Part shown: one piece after another, positions 36,116 through 46,217 of the stretch
Layout: the number at the start of each line of letters is the position of its first letter
Numbering within the stretch: position 1 is the first letter of the stretch
Assembly: GCF_009650095.1 (NCBI RefSeq)
Contig: NZ_CP045915.1
Coordinates: 4,526,001 to 4,590,000, forward strand
DNA: 64,000 nt
Direction: 5' to 3'
DNA from: Gracilibacillus salitolerans
GTDB taxonomy: Bacteria > Bacillota > Bacilli > Bacillales > Amphibacillaceae
Notes under the pieces: generated by a model
Told to the model about the DNA's origin: nothing
What the model saw: only the letters and a program-made list of their open reading frames with translations
Database searches by the model: none
Translations under genes and position numbers: made by a program

Positions 36116-37029
36116 TTAACCAATTGTAAGAACCACTTTTCCATAACCGTGTCCTGTTTCGACTTCCCGGTGCGCCTCGACCACTTTGTCAAGCGGGAAT
36201 GATTTTCTAACATGAATAATTAATTTTCCTTTCATATAAAGGTTAACAAGTTCGGAAAGGCGCTCCGTTGAACGTTGACTTCTTATAGGACGAACACCAA
36301 ATTCCTCTACTAGGTCGAATGCAACAATGGTCCCAATACGGTCTTTGTTTTCGACAATGTCTTTCGAAGCGATCAGAGCCTCGCTTCCCGCGGCATCGAG
36401 AGCTACGTCTATTCCATTCGGGGCAAGAGAACGCACTCTGTTAACAAGTCCGTCTCCATAAGTGACAGGGACCACTCCGAGTGATCGCAGGTAATCGTGA
36501 TTGTACTCACTTGCGGTGCCGATGACGGTTGCTCCCCATGCTTGAGCTATTTGTACTGCGAAGGTACCAACTCCGCCTGCTGCAGCGTGAATCAATATGG
36601 TGTCTCCCTTACCAACACCAAGTTCTTGTAACGCGGTGTGAGCTGTTTGACCTGAGGCTGTTATGACACCTGCTTCTTCCCAAGTCATTTGTTGTGGTTT
36701 TTTCACGATCTGATCTGTTTTGACTACCACATATTCAGCATAACAGGCCATTAGCTCCCAGCCTAAAACCTCATCCCCCACCTCAAATCCTGCGACATCT
36801 TTACCGACTTGATCAATCACTCCTGAAAACTCGTTACCAAGCACTTGCGGAAATTCCACTGTCAATCCTGGAGGTGTCCAGCCTTCCTTTCGCACAGCAC
36901 AATCAAATGGTTGAATGCCAGCGGATTTGACCCGAACGCGTACTTGATCGTTCGTTGCTTGTGGGTCATCAACTTCCATTACATTAAAACCTCTGCAGGT
37001 CCATAATTAGAAAACGCTGCTACTCTCAT
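36116..37029 (-). pseudogene. Zinc-less quinone oxidoreductase-like alcohol dehydrogenase, frameshifted near its start
   Basis: The 287-residue frame from 36979 is an NAD(P)-binding medium-chain dehydrogenase (GDTILIHAAAGGVGTFAVQIAQ), but its N-terminus is incomplete. The missing start is found in another frame: ATG at 37029 behind AAAGGATG encodes MRVAAFSNYGPAEVLM, followed by TAA. The two parts are joined at ATGTAATGG, where one lost base (or two added) breaks the frame. Restart at the overlapping ATG (TAATG) could still give a protein lacking 16 residues. It could be a real disabling mutation, restart translation, or a sequencing error. Confidence 0.7.
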
Positions 37030-37070
37030 ATACACTCATCCTTTGTGAGTTTTTATTTATTTGACAATAA

Positions 37071-37409
37071 TCATTTAAAGACCTCGACTGTAAAGCCACC
37101 TGGAGCTTTCATATAAAATGTCCAACGATGTGCCCTTTTAGGAGCCTTTACATCAAATCCATCATTTTTCATACGTTGATTGATTTCATTTACCTGTTCT
37201 TCACTCTCCTGCTCAAAACCGATATGAAAGGAATTAGGATAGTTGACTTTAGAACCCTTCGTTAAAGCAAGCAATAGTCCATCATCATCTACTAATAAGG
37301 CAAAGGAATCTTTATAAGTGCTTCTAGTTTGTACATCGAAATATTTTTCTAAAAACACTCGAGTATCGTTAACATCAGTGACAGTTAAGTTAATATGGTT
37401 TAGCTTCAT
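37071..37409 (-). CDS. VOC (glyoxalase/dioxygenase) family protein
   Basis: 112 residues, two beta-alpha-beta-beta-beta halves as in glyoxalase/bleomycin resistance proteins. It opens with MKLNHINLTVTD, and the metal-type His8 and the Glu near the end (FTVEVFK) are visible. A gene of detoxification or modification type; substrate unknown. It lies 45 bases upstream of the broken dehydrogenase gene and may be in one transcript. Divergent from a LysR regulator. Confidence 0.8.
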   Translation of the reverse strand: MKLNHINLTVTDVNDTRVFLEKYFDVQTRSTYKDSFALLVDDDGLLLALTKGSKVNYPNSFHIGFEQESEEQVNEINQRMKNDGFDVKAPKRAHRWTFYMKAPGGFTVEVFK

Positions 37410-37554
37410 ACATCACACTCCATTTCTAAATTTCTAGTGACCGTTATTTTTGTTGTCACCTTACAGTTATTGTAATATCATAATTAGATAAATTAAAATA
37501 TATATTTATTCATAAATATATATACTTGAGTATATGAATAATGGAGGGATATGA

Positions 37555-38430
37555 ATGGAAATGTTGCAGTTATATTATTTCCGAACAGTTGCCAAACTTG
37601 AACATATGAGTAAAGCAGCAGAAGAAATTCGCATTGCGCAACCTGCTCTTAGTAAAACGATTGCCCGGTTAGAAGAGGATCTAGGTGTACCTTTATTCGA
37701 GCGTAAGGGAAGGAATATCAAACTAAACTCATTTGGGAAAGTATTTTTGAAGAAAGTCGAAATGGCACTGGGAGCTCTTGAAGAAGGGCGAAAAGAAATA
37801 GAAGACCTTGCAGGAATGGAACAAAGGCGTGTCTTTTTATCCACTTCCACTCATAAATGCTTTTCTGACATTATTGGCTCTTTCCTATCCAAGCATCCTG
37901 ATGTAAAACTTCAAATCAGCCAAGCCACAACTCAAGAAAAGGTAAAACAATTAAGAAATCGTGAAATTGATTTTTGTATTACTTTCCCACCGTTAGAAGA
38001 GGAGGGAATAAAAGGAAAATCCTTTCTCACTGAAGAAATATTATTAGCTGTTCCTTCTACACACCAATTTGCTAATCGAAAAAGCATCCATCTGCATGAA
38101 CTGGCAGATGATTCATTTATTAATATAAAAGAAGGGAATCCTTTTCGAGCAATGACGGACTCTTTTTGTAAAGAAGCAGGTTTTACGCCGAATATAGTTT
38201 GTGAAGTTGACGAACTTTCTGCCATCAGTCATTTCCTTCGCACAGGTATTGGTGTTGCCTTTTTACCGGAAACCTTCTTTGAAGATAATAATCCACCATT
38301 CCAGCTAGTGCATATCGATAAACCCGTATATCAGCGAACCTATCAAATCGCATGGCTTGAAGACCGTTATCTATCCAAGGCAGCTTGTACATTTCGAGAT
38401 TATGTAGTTGATTACTTTAACGAATCTTAA
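37555..38430 (+). CDS. LysR family transcriptional regulator
   Basis: 291 residues. Winged helix-turn-helix at 1-60 (MSKAAEEIRIAQPALSKTIARLEE) and a periplasmic-binding-like effector domain. It is of the type seen with MmoB-like or YwbI-type metabolism regulators. Divergently transcribed from the VOC gene, 145 bases away; the gap includes AT-rich sequence with ATAAATATATA. Probable control of the VOC/dehydrogenase pair. Shine-Dalgarno GGAGGG precedes the ATG. Confidence 0.87.
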   Translation: MEMLQLYYFRTVAKLEHMSKAAEEIRIAQPALSKTIARLEEDLGVPLFERKGRNIKLNSFGKVFLKKVEMALGALEEGRKEIEDLAGMEQRRVFLSTSTHKCFSDIIGSFLSKHPDVKLQISQATTQEKVKQLRNREIDFCITFPPLEEEGIKGKSFLTEEILLAVPSTHQFANRKSIHLHELADDSFINIKEGNPFRAMTDSFCKEAGFTPNIVCEVDELSAISHFLRTGIGVAFLPETFFEDNNPPFQLVHIDKPVYQRTYQIAWLEDRYLSKAACTFRDYVVDYFNES

Positions 38431-38455
38431 AAAGTACAGGATATGATGTCATTTG

Positions 38456-38527
38456 TCCGCGAGATAGTGTGTGTTGTTGGCGAGAAATCTAAACTTATCT
38501 CGTGAAGAGAGGCACTTATCTCGCGAA
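38456..38527. repeat. Array B: 12-bp word TTCGCGAGATAA every 21 bp with orientation flip
   Basis: Two copies in one orientation start at 38456 and 38477; two inverted copies (TTATCTCGTGAA and TTATCTCGCGAA) start at 38495 and 38516. Spacing is 21 bp within each orientation, with a 6-bp gap at the flip, the same geometry as the array at 8317-8409. It fills the space between two convergent genes. Confidence 0.72.
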
Positions 38528-38537
38528 CAGAATAGTT

Positions 38538-39452
38538 TTATCCTTTAACTGATCCGATTAATACACCTTTTTCAAAGTATTTCTGAATAAATGGATACAG
38601 GATTAACACAGGCAGGGAGGATACTATGATGACACCATATTTAACCTGGTCGGCATAACGTTGAGCATAACCTCCACCAGTTCCGCCACTTCCTGCACCT
38701 TCCGCAAACACCTGATTAGATAGCAGGATATCCCTCAAAACAATCTGTAAGGGCTGCAAGTTATAATCTCGGATATAAATTAACCCTGTAAAGAAGTCAT
38801 TCCAATGCCATACCAGGTAGTAAAGACCGATTACTGCGGTAACAGCCTTGGACAATGGTAAAACAATGGTAGAGAAAAACTTAAAATGCGAACAGCCATC
38901 CATTGTTGCTGCTTCAAACATTTCGTGCGGGATGTTGTTCTCAAAGAATGTTCTCGTAATAATTAAATTAAAGACATTCACCGTAAGCGGATTAAAGATA
39001 AACACCCATGGCGTATCTAATAAACTTAAATCTCTCATTAGCATATAAGTAGGGATAAGCCCACCATTAAAAAACATCGTGAAGATAAAGAAAAACATTA
39101 AAAATCTTCTAGCTTTAAACTCATGACGAGACAATACATATGCTGCCGGTAACGTTAATAGCAAATTAATAAATGTCCCAAAAAGAGCGTAAAACAAAGT
39201 ATTACGATACCCGATCCAAACTCTTGAATCTGCAAAGATTTGTTCATATCCAAATAAACTAAATCCCTTTGGAAGAAAAAGAACTCTTCCAGTAGAAACA
39301 TAAGTAGGGTCACTAATCGATGCTATGATAATAAAATAAATCGGATAGGCCACAATAAAAAACATTAATATACATATCGCCACCACTGTAACATCGAATA
39401 GTAAATCTGTCGGTTTTTTATTTCTAATTCTATTCATTGTGATAGAAGGCAT
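38538..39452 (-). CDS. CUT1 ABC permease, LplC/YtcP type
   Basis: 304 residues, six membrane helices, with EAATMDGCSHFKFF as EAA loop and the C-terminus KGVLIGSVKG. LplC/YtcP-type permeases work with an LplB partner and a large binding protein, usually for oligosaccharides derived from plant polymers. Third gene of the operon. A Gly/Ala-rich loop (AEGAGSGGTGGG) before the last helix is unusual but present in relatives. Confidence 0.88.
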   Translation of the reverse strand: MPSITMNRIRNKKPTDLLFDVTVVAICILMFFIVAYPIYFIIIASISDPTYVSTGRVLFLPKGFSLFGYEQIFADSRVWIGYRNTLFYALFGTFINLLLTLPAAYVLSRHEFKARRFLMFFFIFTMFFNGGLIPTYMLMRDLSLLDTPWVFIFNPLTVNVFNLIITRTFFENNIPHEMFEAATMDGCSHFKFFSTIVLPLSKAVTAVIGLYYLVWHWNDFFTGLIYIRDYNLQPLQIVLRDILLSNQVFAEGAGSGGTGGGYAQRYADQVKYGVIIVSSLPVLILYPFIQKYFEKGVLIGSVKG

Positions 39453-39489
39453 TACTCTTCCTCCTTCAAATTAATATGAGCTACTAGAC

Positions 39490-40440
39490 TTACCATAGAC
39501 TGATCCGGGCCACTTTCTTCGCAATGGTGTTAACAATAACTAACATCATAAAATTAATGAATGTATTGAATAAACCAATCGCCGCGGCATAACTAAATTG
39601 ATTGGATACAATACCAGTTTTATAAACATACGTTTCAATTACTTCTGATATTGGTAAATTGAGAGAGTTCTGCATTAGGAATATTTTTTCAAATCCTGTA
39701 CTAATCACTGTTCCCATATTAAGTATTAATAAAATAATGATGGTCGGGATAATAGCCGGTATCTCCACATTCTTAATAATTTGCCATTTGTTCGCTCCAT
39801 CAATTTTTGCTGCATCATATAGCTGTGGATCAACAGCGGCTAATGCTGCCAGATAAATAATACTGTTCCACCCGACATGTTGCCACACATCTGACAATAC
39901 ATAGATTGGAACAAATGCATTTACAGATGCTAACAAGTTCCCTTCCACACCTAGCTTTGCTAATAGTAAACCGAGAACTCCGGTATTTGGAGATAACATT
40001 ACATTTAATAAACCTACTAATACAACGATGGAAATGAAATGAGGTAAATAAACGGTTGTTTGTAAAATTCGTTTCCCTCTTTTCCATCTGATTTGGTTTA
40101 CTAATAGAGCGAGGGCAATTGGTGCCGGGAAACCAACAAGAATTGTCGTTACACTAATTAGTAACGTGTTACGGATCAGATCCCAAAAAAGATGACTATT
40201 AATAAATTGTTCAAAATATTTAAGTCCTGCCCATTCTCCACCCGTCAAACCAGCAGTGAAATCATATTCCCGAAATGCTAATTGAATACCATACATCGGA
40301 ATATAGTTAAATATAATTACACAGATGATTGCAGGTAGAATCATAAGCCACAATTGATAATCTCTTCTTAACGTATTAAGAACGGTTGCTTTTTTCGCCT
40401 TGGGCAAAGTTTCCGTATTAGTTCCTTGGATCAAGGCCAT
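39490..40440 (-). CDS. CUT1 ABC permease, LplB type
   Basis: 316 residues. N-terminal cytoplasmic head of ~30 residues, then six helices; LMILPAIICVIIFNYIPMYG is the characteristic first helix of LplB. EAA loop is YDAAKIDGANKWQ. Lies 64 bases after the binding-protein gene and 37 bases before lplC. No ATPase in the cluster. Confidence 0.88.
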   Translation of the reverse strand: MALIQGTNTETLPKAKKATVLNTLRRDYQLWLMILPAIICVIIFNYIPMYGIQLAFREYDFTAGLTGGEWAGLKYFEQFINSHLFWDLIRNTLLISVTTILVGFPAPIALALLVNQIRWKRGKRILQTTVYLPHFISIVVLVGLLNVMLSPNTGVLGLLLAKLGVEGNLLASVNAFVPIYVLSDVWQHVGWNSIIYLAALAAVDPQLYDAAKIDGANKWQIIKNVEIPAIIPTIIILLILNMGTVISTGFEKIFLMQNSLNLPISEVIETYVYKTGIVSNQFSYAAAIGLFNTFINFMMLVIVNTIAKKVARISLW

Positions 40441-40504
40441 GATATGACTCTCCTTTTTTTAGAGAGATATCAGCTGTTGGACTAATATCTCTCCTTCTAG
40501 TTTT

Positions 40505-42118
40505 CTAGTTTAATTGTTCGTTGTAATCATCATAGTAACCTTGGATAATCTCGATATTTGATGGTAAGCCCATCTGTTCTACTTGTTGCAAATAGCTATC
40601 CCATTCATCTTCAACACCACCTGAGGTGATCCACTCACCAAATTTGGAAATGGCAATATTCATGAAGTCTGTATTAACGAGAGTCATTTGATTGTGATCC
40701 TCTTCTGAATATTTCAGCATCATTCCCGGAAACACATCATTTTCACGATCAAGTGATTCGAATAAGGCATTAAATGGAGCTTGTTGTTCATCTACTGCCT
40801 GCATATCCACAGGTAACTCCACGTCTAATTCATCCGAAATAAACATCGGTCCGTTATCTGCCCAAGTAGAAGTCCATTTCCATGTACCTGGATCCATTTC
40901 TTCATCTTGTGGTTCAAGGATTTTGTAAGAGTTTTCCCCAGTCTCTTCAATATTGGGGCCGATAGAACCAAATAACACTTGTAGACTAACTTCAGGGTCG
41001 TATAGTTCATTGATAAACTTCATGGCGGCTTCTTTATTACTTGTCGCTGATGACATTTGGATAAAGTTAACGCCAAAGTTCAATTCATTATAGTCATAAG
41101 ACCAGCTTACTTCCCCATCATAATCCGCAGATACCTTCATCGGATCGAACGTTTCATATTGATCTGAAACGTCTAAACCGAACCTGTCGGTTCTTTCCCA
41201 ACCGAATGTATAACCTATTTTGGCTTCATCACCATCACCACGTGCTAAAGCCTGATACTGTGAATAGTCTTGCGTAAATGCTTCATCATTTATTAAACCG
41301 TTCTCATATAATTTGTTTAAAAAGGATACAAATGTTTTGTATCTTTCATCTACAAAGAAATTCTTCACTTCACCATCTTCCAGGAAGTATCCTTGACCGC
41401 CACCACCAGTTACCGTCATGCCCATGCTGCCAAGTAACACCGTTGGATGGAAGTAACCAAAACCACCTTCACCAACTGGGGCAAAGTCCATTGGAATTTC
41501 ATCATTTGGATCACCATTACCATTGGCATCCTCTTCTTTAAACGCCATTAATACATCAAACAATTCATCCCAATTCGTCGGCACATCTAATCCTAGATTC
41601 TCTAGCCATTGATTATTAATGAATTGCATAGTAGCTGTTTCCGGCCAGAACTGTTGGTACTTAGATAACCCGTAAATTTCTCCATCCGTTTGTGTTGAAA
41701 GTAATTCCGTTTCTGGGTGCTCATCAAACATTGCTTGAATGTTTGATCCATGCTCTTCTATCAGTGGTTTAAGGTTTTCAAATAAACCTGGGAATTGGGC
41801 AAAATCCGCATCTGTGATGGCATTCGGACCAACAATTATATCAGGAATATCACCACCAGCTAACATCGCACCTTTCTTTTGATCCCAGTCAGCTGTAACC
41901 TCTTCCCATTTAATTTCCACACCTGCTCGTTCTTCTACTTCTGCTAACCATTCCATGTCTTCAAGGTCTTTGGTTAATGGGTGCTTTGTAATGAGTCCTG
42001 TTAAAACAACCTTTCCATCTTCGGTTTCTTCTGGCTCATTACTTGTTTCATCATCGCTACATGCTACTAATATAAGCATCAAACAAATGGTGATAAATAA
42101 TATTATTTTGTTCTTCAC
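40505..42118 (-). CDS. LplA-type extracellular solute-binding lipoprotein
   Basis: 537 residues. Lipobox ILVAC (Cys20), followed by an acidic Ser/Glu-rich linker, then a large cluster-D-type binding domain; at over 500 residues it fits the LplA/YtcQ group, not the smaller MsmE group. Recruits an oligosaccharide to the LplBC permease. Promoter similarity with the GH4 gene suggests galactose-containing substrate, which is inference. A long leader of about 140 bases follows the shared promoter element. Confidence 0.87.
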   Translation of the reverse strand: MKNKIILFITICLMLILVACSDDETSNEPEETEDGKVVLTGLITKHPLTKDLEDMEWLAEVEERAGVEIKWEEVTADWDQKKGAMLAGGDIPDIIVGPNAITDADFAQFPGLFENLKPLIEEHGSNIQAMFDEHPETELLSTQTDGEIYGLSKYQQFWPETATMQFINNQWLENLGLDVPTNWDELFDVLMAFKEEDANGNGDPNDEIPMDFAPVGEGGFGYFHPTVLLGSMGMTVTGGGGQGYFLEDGEVKNFFVDERYKTFVSFLNKLYENGLINDEAFTQDYSQYQALARGDGDEAKIGYTFGWERTDRFGLDVSDQYETFDPMKVSADYDGEVSWSYDYNELNFGVNFIQMSSATSNKEAAMKFINELYDPEVSLQVLFGSIGPNIEETGENSYKILEPQDEEMDPGTWKWTSTWADNGPMFISDELDVELPVDMQAVDEQQAPFNALFESLDRENDVFPGMMLKYSEEDHNQMTLVNTDFMNIAISKFGEWITSGGVEDEWDSYLQQVEQMGLPSNIEIIQGYYDDYNEQLN

Positions 42119-42263
42119 ACCTAACTCCCCCTTAATTAATTTTATTCATCATTAAAGATCGAATTGATACGCCTATTAATTAAATCAAGTCTGACTGCTC
42201 GAAGCTAAAAACGTAGTTCAAGACATTCCTCCTTATGATCAGTATTAAATCGCTATCCCTTAA

Positions 42264-42348
42264 TACCATCATATGAAGTTTTAAAAGCGTTTACAATCGT
42301 AAATATTTTTGAAAAGAGTAACATATTGCGTTTAATAATTAATAAATA
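42264..42348 (-). promoter_or_regulatory. LplABC operon promoter, element shared with the GH4 gene
   Basis: Minus strand TTGTAA, 17-bp spacer, TATGAT (-10 at 42268-42273). TTGTAAACGCTTTTAA over the -35 resembles a cre site. The core CAATCGTAAATATTT is identical in the two copies, as is most of the adjacent block that ends in ATATTGCG. No gaps in the alignment. Confidence 0.7.
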
Positions 42349-42395
42349 CCTTTATTATAGATAGACGATCTCCCCTCATGTAATAAGAACATTTT

Positions 42396-42410
42396 TGTTA
42401 TCGCTTACAT
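42396..42410. promoter_or_regulatory. Perfect-consensus cre site, upstream of the LplABC promoter
   Basis: Minus strand ATGTAAGCGATAACA agrees with the CcpA consensus WTGNAANCGNWNNCW at every position. It lies about 125 bp upstream of the LplABC -10 and could act through looping, or serve an unannotated transcript. The 716-bp gap 42119-42834 otherwise holds the promoter and terminator listed here; 42412-42780 is AT-rich with no supported gene. Confidence 0.55.
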
Positions 42411-42789
42411 TATGGGGTTAAAATATAAACAAGTTAAACTAGTTTCTTGTTCGTACATGTTTTCGAACTATTGCAATAGAACTTATTTACAGTATGCCAC
42501 CATTAACAGTTTGTGTGAATTCACTTTTTTTGTGAAAACATATCTTATTTTTAGATTTCCGTTAGATTTTACACTTATACAAATTTATAATAATGTTAAT
42601 AATGCCTTTGATGAAAGCTTTTTAGTACATATATACTATTTTTCATCCGAAAATTATAACAAGCACATTATATTTTAGCTATATTAAATTTGTGCTTACA
42701 TATTTTCTATTTAGTTAGCACCCAATTTAACTGGTAAGTTTTAGCTCTAAGAGAATTGCGCAGATAACCGTGCAAACACTTTTCTAAAG

Positions 42790-42832
42790 TGCAAAAAAAA
42801 TCACCTGAGGACTCAACCTCAAGCGACTTTTT
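42790..42832 (-). terminator. Terminator of the trp operon
   Basis: Minus strand TCGCTTGAGG ... CCTCAGGTGA (with G-T pairs) followed by eight T residues, just after the trpA stop. Confidence 0.8.
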
Positions 42833-42834
42833 TC

Positions 42835-43623
42835 TTATTTCTGGCTTGAAATGTGTGCGGATGCGATTAATTCGCGTATTGCAGCTTTGTCATCCTTATA
42901 TAACGAATCAACAATTTTACTTCCGACTACAACTCCATCACAATGCTCTGTTAATGAACGCACATGCTCTGGATTGGATACCCCGAAGCCTGCGAGGACT
43001 GGAACACTACTTTTTTCTCTTAGTGATTCTAAGTGAGCACCTAGATTTTCTTGGAAGGAAGAGCGTACTCCAGTAGTGCCGGTTACTGTCACAGCATAGA
43101 GAAAGCCTTCCGTGCGTTTTCCGATTTCTGCTAACCGTTCGTCCGTGCTTGTTAATGCAGCTAAACGAATGAGTGCAATTTCGTTGTTCTGTAAAGCAGG
43201 AACGATGATACCCTCTTCTTCCAGAGGTAAATCCGGAATGATTAATCCGTCGATTCCTGCTTCCGCGCAGGCTTTAGCAAAGTTCCCTATGCCATAAGTA
43301 TGAATCGGATTAATATACGTCATCAGTACGATCGGGAGATTCCGCTCATCTTTACTTTCTTTTAATTTTTCTAGTACAGCACTAAGTGATACGCCGTTTG
43401 CCAATGCACGAAGACCCGCTTCTTGAATCGTTGGGCCATCTGCCACTGGATCGGAAAAGGCAATCCCTAGTTCGACGACAGTTGCACCTGCATCTTCTAA
43501 AAAGGCTAACTGTTCATCCAGTTGATCTAATCCACCATCACCTGCCATGATATAAGGTACAAAGGCTTTATCACCACGTTTTAATACGTCATTGAATGCT
43601 TGATCTATTTTTGCCTTACCCAT
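42835..43623 (-). CDS. trpA: Tryptophan synthase alpha subunit
   Basis: About 262 residues; start taken as ATG 43623 ([10 protein letters not shown]) behind GGTGGTGA. A TIM barrel with catalytic Glu in [16 protein letters not shown] and Asp in [14 protein letters not shown]. It cleaves indole-3-glycerol phosphate to indole, which is channelled to TrpB. Overlaps the end of trpB by eight bases. Last gene of the operon, then a terminator. Confidence 0.95.
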   Translation of the reverse strand: MGKAKIDQAFNDVLKRGDKAFVPYIMAGDGGLDQLDEQLAFLEDAGATVVELGIAFSDPVADGPTIQEAGLRALANGVSLSAVLEKLKESKDERNLPIVLMTYINPIHTYGIGNFAKACAEAGIDGLIIPDLPLEEEGIIVPALQNNEIALIRLAALTSTDERLAEIGKRTEGFLYAVTVTGTTGVRSSFQENLGAHLESLREKSSVPVLAGFGVSNPEHVRSLTEHCDGVVVGSKIVDSLYKDDKAAIRELIASAHISSQK

Positions 43624-44821
43624 TTGCTTCACCACCTAATGCATCTCTCACTGTTTCGACATCTTTATCGCCACGCCCTGACAAACAAATCACCATAACC
43701 TCATCTTCGTTCATTTCCTTGGCAAGTTTCGTTGCATATGCAATGGCATGGGCACTTTCTAATGCTGGAATAATTCCTTCTGTTTTCGATAATTCCTGTA
43801 ATCCTTCTAGTGCTTCTTCGTCTGTAATATCCACATAGTTGACACGGCCAATATCTCGCAAGTGACTATGCTCAGGTCCTACTCCAGGATAATCAAGACC
43901 AGCAGAAATCGAATGTGCTTCTTGAATCTGTCCATTTTCGTCTTGTAATAAATAAGTCATCGTACCGTGCAGAATACCTTTTTTTCCATAACTTAAAGTA
44001 ACAGCATGTTGATCGGTATCGACACCTTTTCCACCAGCTTCAACTCCATATAGTTTCACTTTTTCATCCTCGACAAATGGATAGAACATCCCCATTGAGT
44101 TACTGCCGCCACCAATACAAGCAACGACAGCATCTGGTAGGCGGCCTTCCTTTTCATTCACTTGTTTTTTCGTTTCGGTACCAATCATGCTTTGGAAGTC
44201 ACGAACGATTTGTGGGAATGGATGCGGTCCGACAACAGAACCGATAATATAATGAGTGTCCTCAACATGACTTACCCAGTAACGCAATGCTTCGTTTACG
44301 GCATCCTTTAATGTACCACTGCCTTGATCGACACTTTCGACACGAGCACCTAATAACTCCATGCGGAAGACATTAAGCTTCTGACGGCGCACATCTTCTT
44401 TCCCCATGAAAATTACACATTCTAACCCGAGCAGTGCACACACCGTAGCAGTTGCTACCCCGTGTTGACCTGCCCCTGTTTCAGCAACAACTTTTTTCTT
44501 ACCCATTCGTAAGGTTAAAAGCGCTTGCCCGAGTGCATTATTAATTTTGTGAGCACCCGTATGATTTAAGTCTTCACGCTTCAAGTAAATTTTCGGACCG
44601 CCTAATTTTTTTGAAAAACGTTCTGCATAATATAGCGGTGTTTCCCTTCCAACATATTCTTTTAAATAATAATCAAATTCGTCTAAAAATTCCTCATCAT
44701 GAATAGCTTCTTCATATGCTTTTTCCAATTCTAAAACGGCTGGCATTAACGTTTCGGGTACAAAACGGCCACCGTATTCCCCATAATGGCCTGTTTCATT
44801 TGGTTCATGATAGTTCGCCAT
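43616..44821 (-). CDS. trpB: Tryptophan synthase beta subunit
   Basis: About 401 residues from ATG 44821 (MANYHEPN), six bases behind AAAGGTG. The PLP Lys lies in the block [13 protein letters not shown], and the phosphate-binding loop [10 protein letters not shown] is present. Condenses indole with serine. Overlaps trpF by 17 bases. Standard TrpB1 type, with a conserved TrpA interface, adjacent to trpA. Confidence 0.96.
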   Translation of the reverse strand: MANYHEPNETGHYGEYGGRFVPETLMPAVLELEKAYEEAIHDEEFLDEFDYYLKEYVGRETPLYYAERFSKKLGGPKIYLKREDLNHTGAHKINNALGQALLTLRMGKKKVVAETGAGQHGVATATVCALLGLECVIFMGKEDVRRQKLNVFRMELLGARVESVDQGSGTLKDAVNEALRYWVSHVEDTHYIIGSVVGPHPFPQIVRDFQSMIGTETKKQVNEKEGRLPDAVVACIGGGSNSMGMFYPFVEDEKVKLYGVEAGGKGVDTDQHAVTLSYGKKGILHGTMTYLLQDENGQIQEAHSISAGLDYPGVGPEHSHLRDIGRVNYVDITDEEALEGLQELSKTEGIIPALESAHAIAYATKLAKEMNEDEVMVICLSGRGDKDVETVRDALGGEANG

Positions 44822-45434
44822 TTCCATCACCTTTCTTTGCTGCATCTATAAATGCTTTTATTTTGTTTAAATCCTTCTCATCATCCGTCTCAACACCACT
44901 GGAGACATCTACACCAGCAGGAGACACTTCTTTGATCGCATCTTCAATATTACCTACTTTAAGACCGCCTGCAAGCAAAATCTTTTTATTCAAAAAGTCA
45001 TATTCTTTTGCTATAGACCAGTCGAACGTTTCGCCTGAACCGCCACGGTACTTACCGGCTGGGCTGTCTAATAAATAGTACGCACAGTCATAGTCTGCGA
45101 TATTATCCAGATCATTCGCCTGACGCACCTCAAATGCTTTTATAACTGGTAAACCTACTTCCTGACAAAAGGCAGGCGACTCATCCCCATGTAATTGTAC
45201 ATAATCCAAGCCGACATCATAAGCTATTTCCTGGATTGTTTCGATGCTTTCATTGACAAAAACACCGACCTTCTTCACATGGGATGGAACAAATCGAGCC
45301 AGTTTCGATGCTTGTTCTTTTGTGACTCGTCGTTTACTTTTGGCAAACACAAATCCAATGAAATCTGCACCTGCTCCTGCAGCAGCTTGAATCGCTTCTT
45401 CATTTTGTAACCCACAAATTTTTACTTGAACCAT
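44805..45434 (-). CDS. trpF: Phosphoribosylanthranilate isomerase
   Basis: 209 residues, a small TIM barrel. Catalytic Cys in VKICGL and Asp in [17 protein letters not shown] loop, with AGGL near the end binding phosphate. Converts PRA to CdRP. Two bases after trpC and overlapping trpB. Confidence 0.94.
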   Translation of the reverse strand: MVQVKICGLQNEEAIQAAAGAGADFIGFVFAKSKRRVTKEQASKLARFVPSHVKKVGVFVNESIETIQEIAYDVGLDYVQLHGDESPAFCQEVGLPVIKAFEVRQANDLDNIADYDCAYYLLDSPAGKYRGGSGETFDWSIAKEYDFLNKKILLAGGLKVGNIEDAIKEVSPAGVDVSSGVETDDEKDLNKIKAFIDAAKKGDGNGELS

Positions 45435-45436
45435 GT

Positions 45437-46216
45437 TTACTCTCCTAACGGCACTCTTAAACTGTCAAATGTTTCTTTTAAATCAACAGAACGCATCATC
45501 GTTTCACCAACTAAAATCCCTTTGGCGCCAACTTTCTGCACACGTTCAACATCTGCTTTTTCCTTCATGCCACTTTCGCTGATTAATAATGTTTTAGTAG
45601 TGTCAATTTTTGCTGCCAGTCTCTCCGTTGTGGCCAGATCTACTTCAAATGTTTTCAGATCACGGTTGTTAATGCCGATAATTTGAGCACCTATTCTTTG
45701 GGCAACTGCTAATTCTTCTTCATTGTGTACCTCGAATAATATTTCCAGCCCTTTTTCATCCGCATAATTGTATAGTTCCGCAAGTCTTTGTTCAGGCAAG
45801 GCTGCTGCGATTAATAAAATCAAATTCGCACCGGCGTCATAGGCACGATCGATTTGAATTTCATCAATGATAAAATCCTTGTTTAATACTGGAATGTCCA
45901 CTACTTCTCTAACCTCTTGCATATCTTCCATTGTTCCTTGGAAAAACGGCGTATCAGTTAACACCGAGATTGCACCTGCTCCACATGTTTCGTAGATACG
46001 TCCTTGTGTAGCAGGTTCGACCCCATCATTAATTAACCCTTTGGAAGGAGAAGCACGTTTCATCTCTGCTATGATACTCATTTTTTCTGCGTTCATAAAG
46101 GTATCATATAAGGAAACATTCACACGTTTTCCTTGTATTAATCCTGGGTGATAGCTATCTTTTAATTCCGCTATTTCCTTCTCTTTTTCTGCTAAAATCT
46201 TATCTAAAATAGTCAT
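45437..46216 (-). CDS. trpC: Indole-3-glycerol phosphate synthase
   Basis: 259 residues. MTILDKILAEKEKEIAELK opens a typical TrpC; the blocks AEMKRASPSKG (catalytic Lys), VLTDTPFFQG, LNKDFIID and ISESGM are all present. Closes the indole ring from CdRP. One base separates it from trpD. Confidence 0.95.
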   Translation of the reverse strand: MTILDKILAEKEKEIAELKDSYHPGLIQGKRVNVSLYDTFMNAEKMSIIAEMKRASPSKGLINDGVEPATQGRIYETCGAGAISVLTDTPFFQGTMEDMQEVREVVDIPVLNKDFIIDEIQIDRAYDAGANLILLIAAALPEQRLAELYNYADEKGLEILFEVHNEEELAVAQRIGAQIIGINNRDLKTFEVDLATTERLAAKIDTTKTLLISESGMKEKADVERVQKVGAKGILVGETMMRSVDLKETFDSLRVPLGE

Positions 46217-46217
46217 G

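Noticed and set aside
42440..42475. GTTCG ... CGAAC stem resembling a LexA site
   Set aside because: The half-sites are in the reversed order (LexA of Bacillus is CGAAC-N4-GTTCG) and the spacer is ten bases, so it is not a LexA box.
42412..42678. 88-codon plus-strand frame in the AT-rich gap before the LplABC operon
   Set aside because: No Shine-Dalgarno site, biased amino-acid content (Tyr, Asn, Phe-rich) as expected from AT-rich non-coding DNA, and no recognisable motif.
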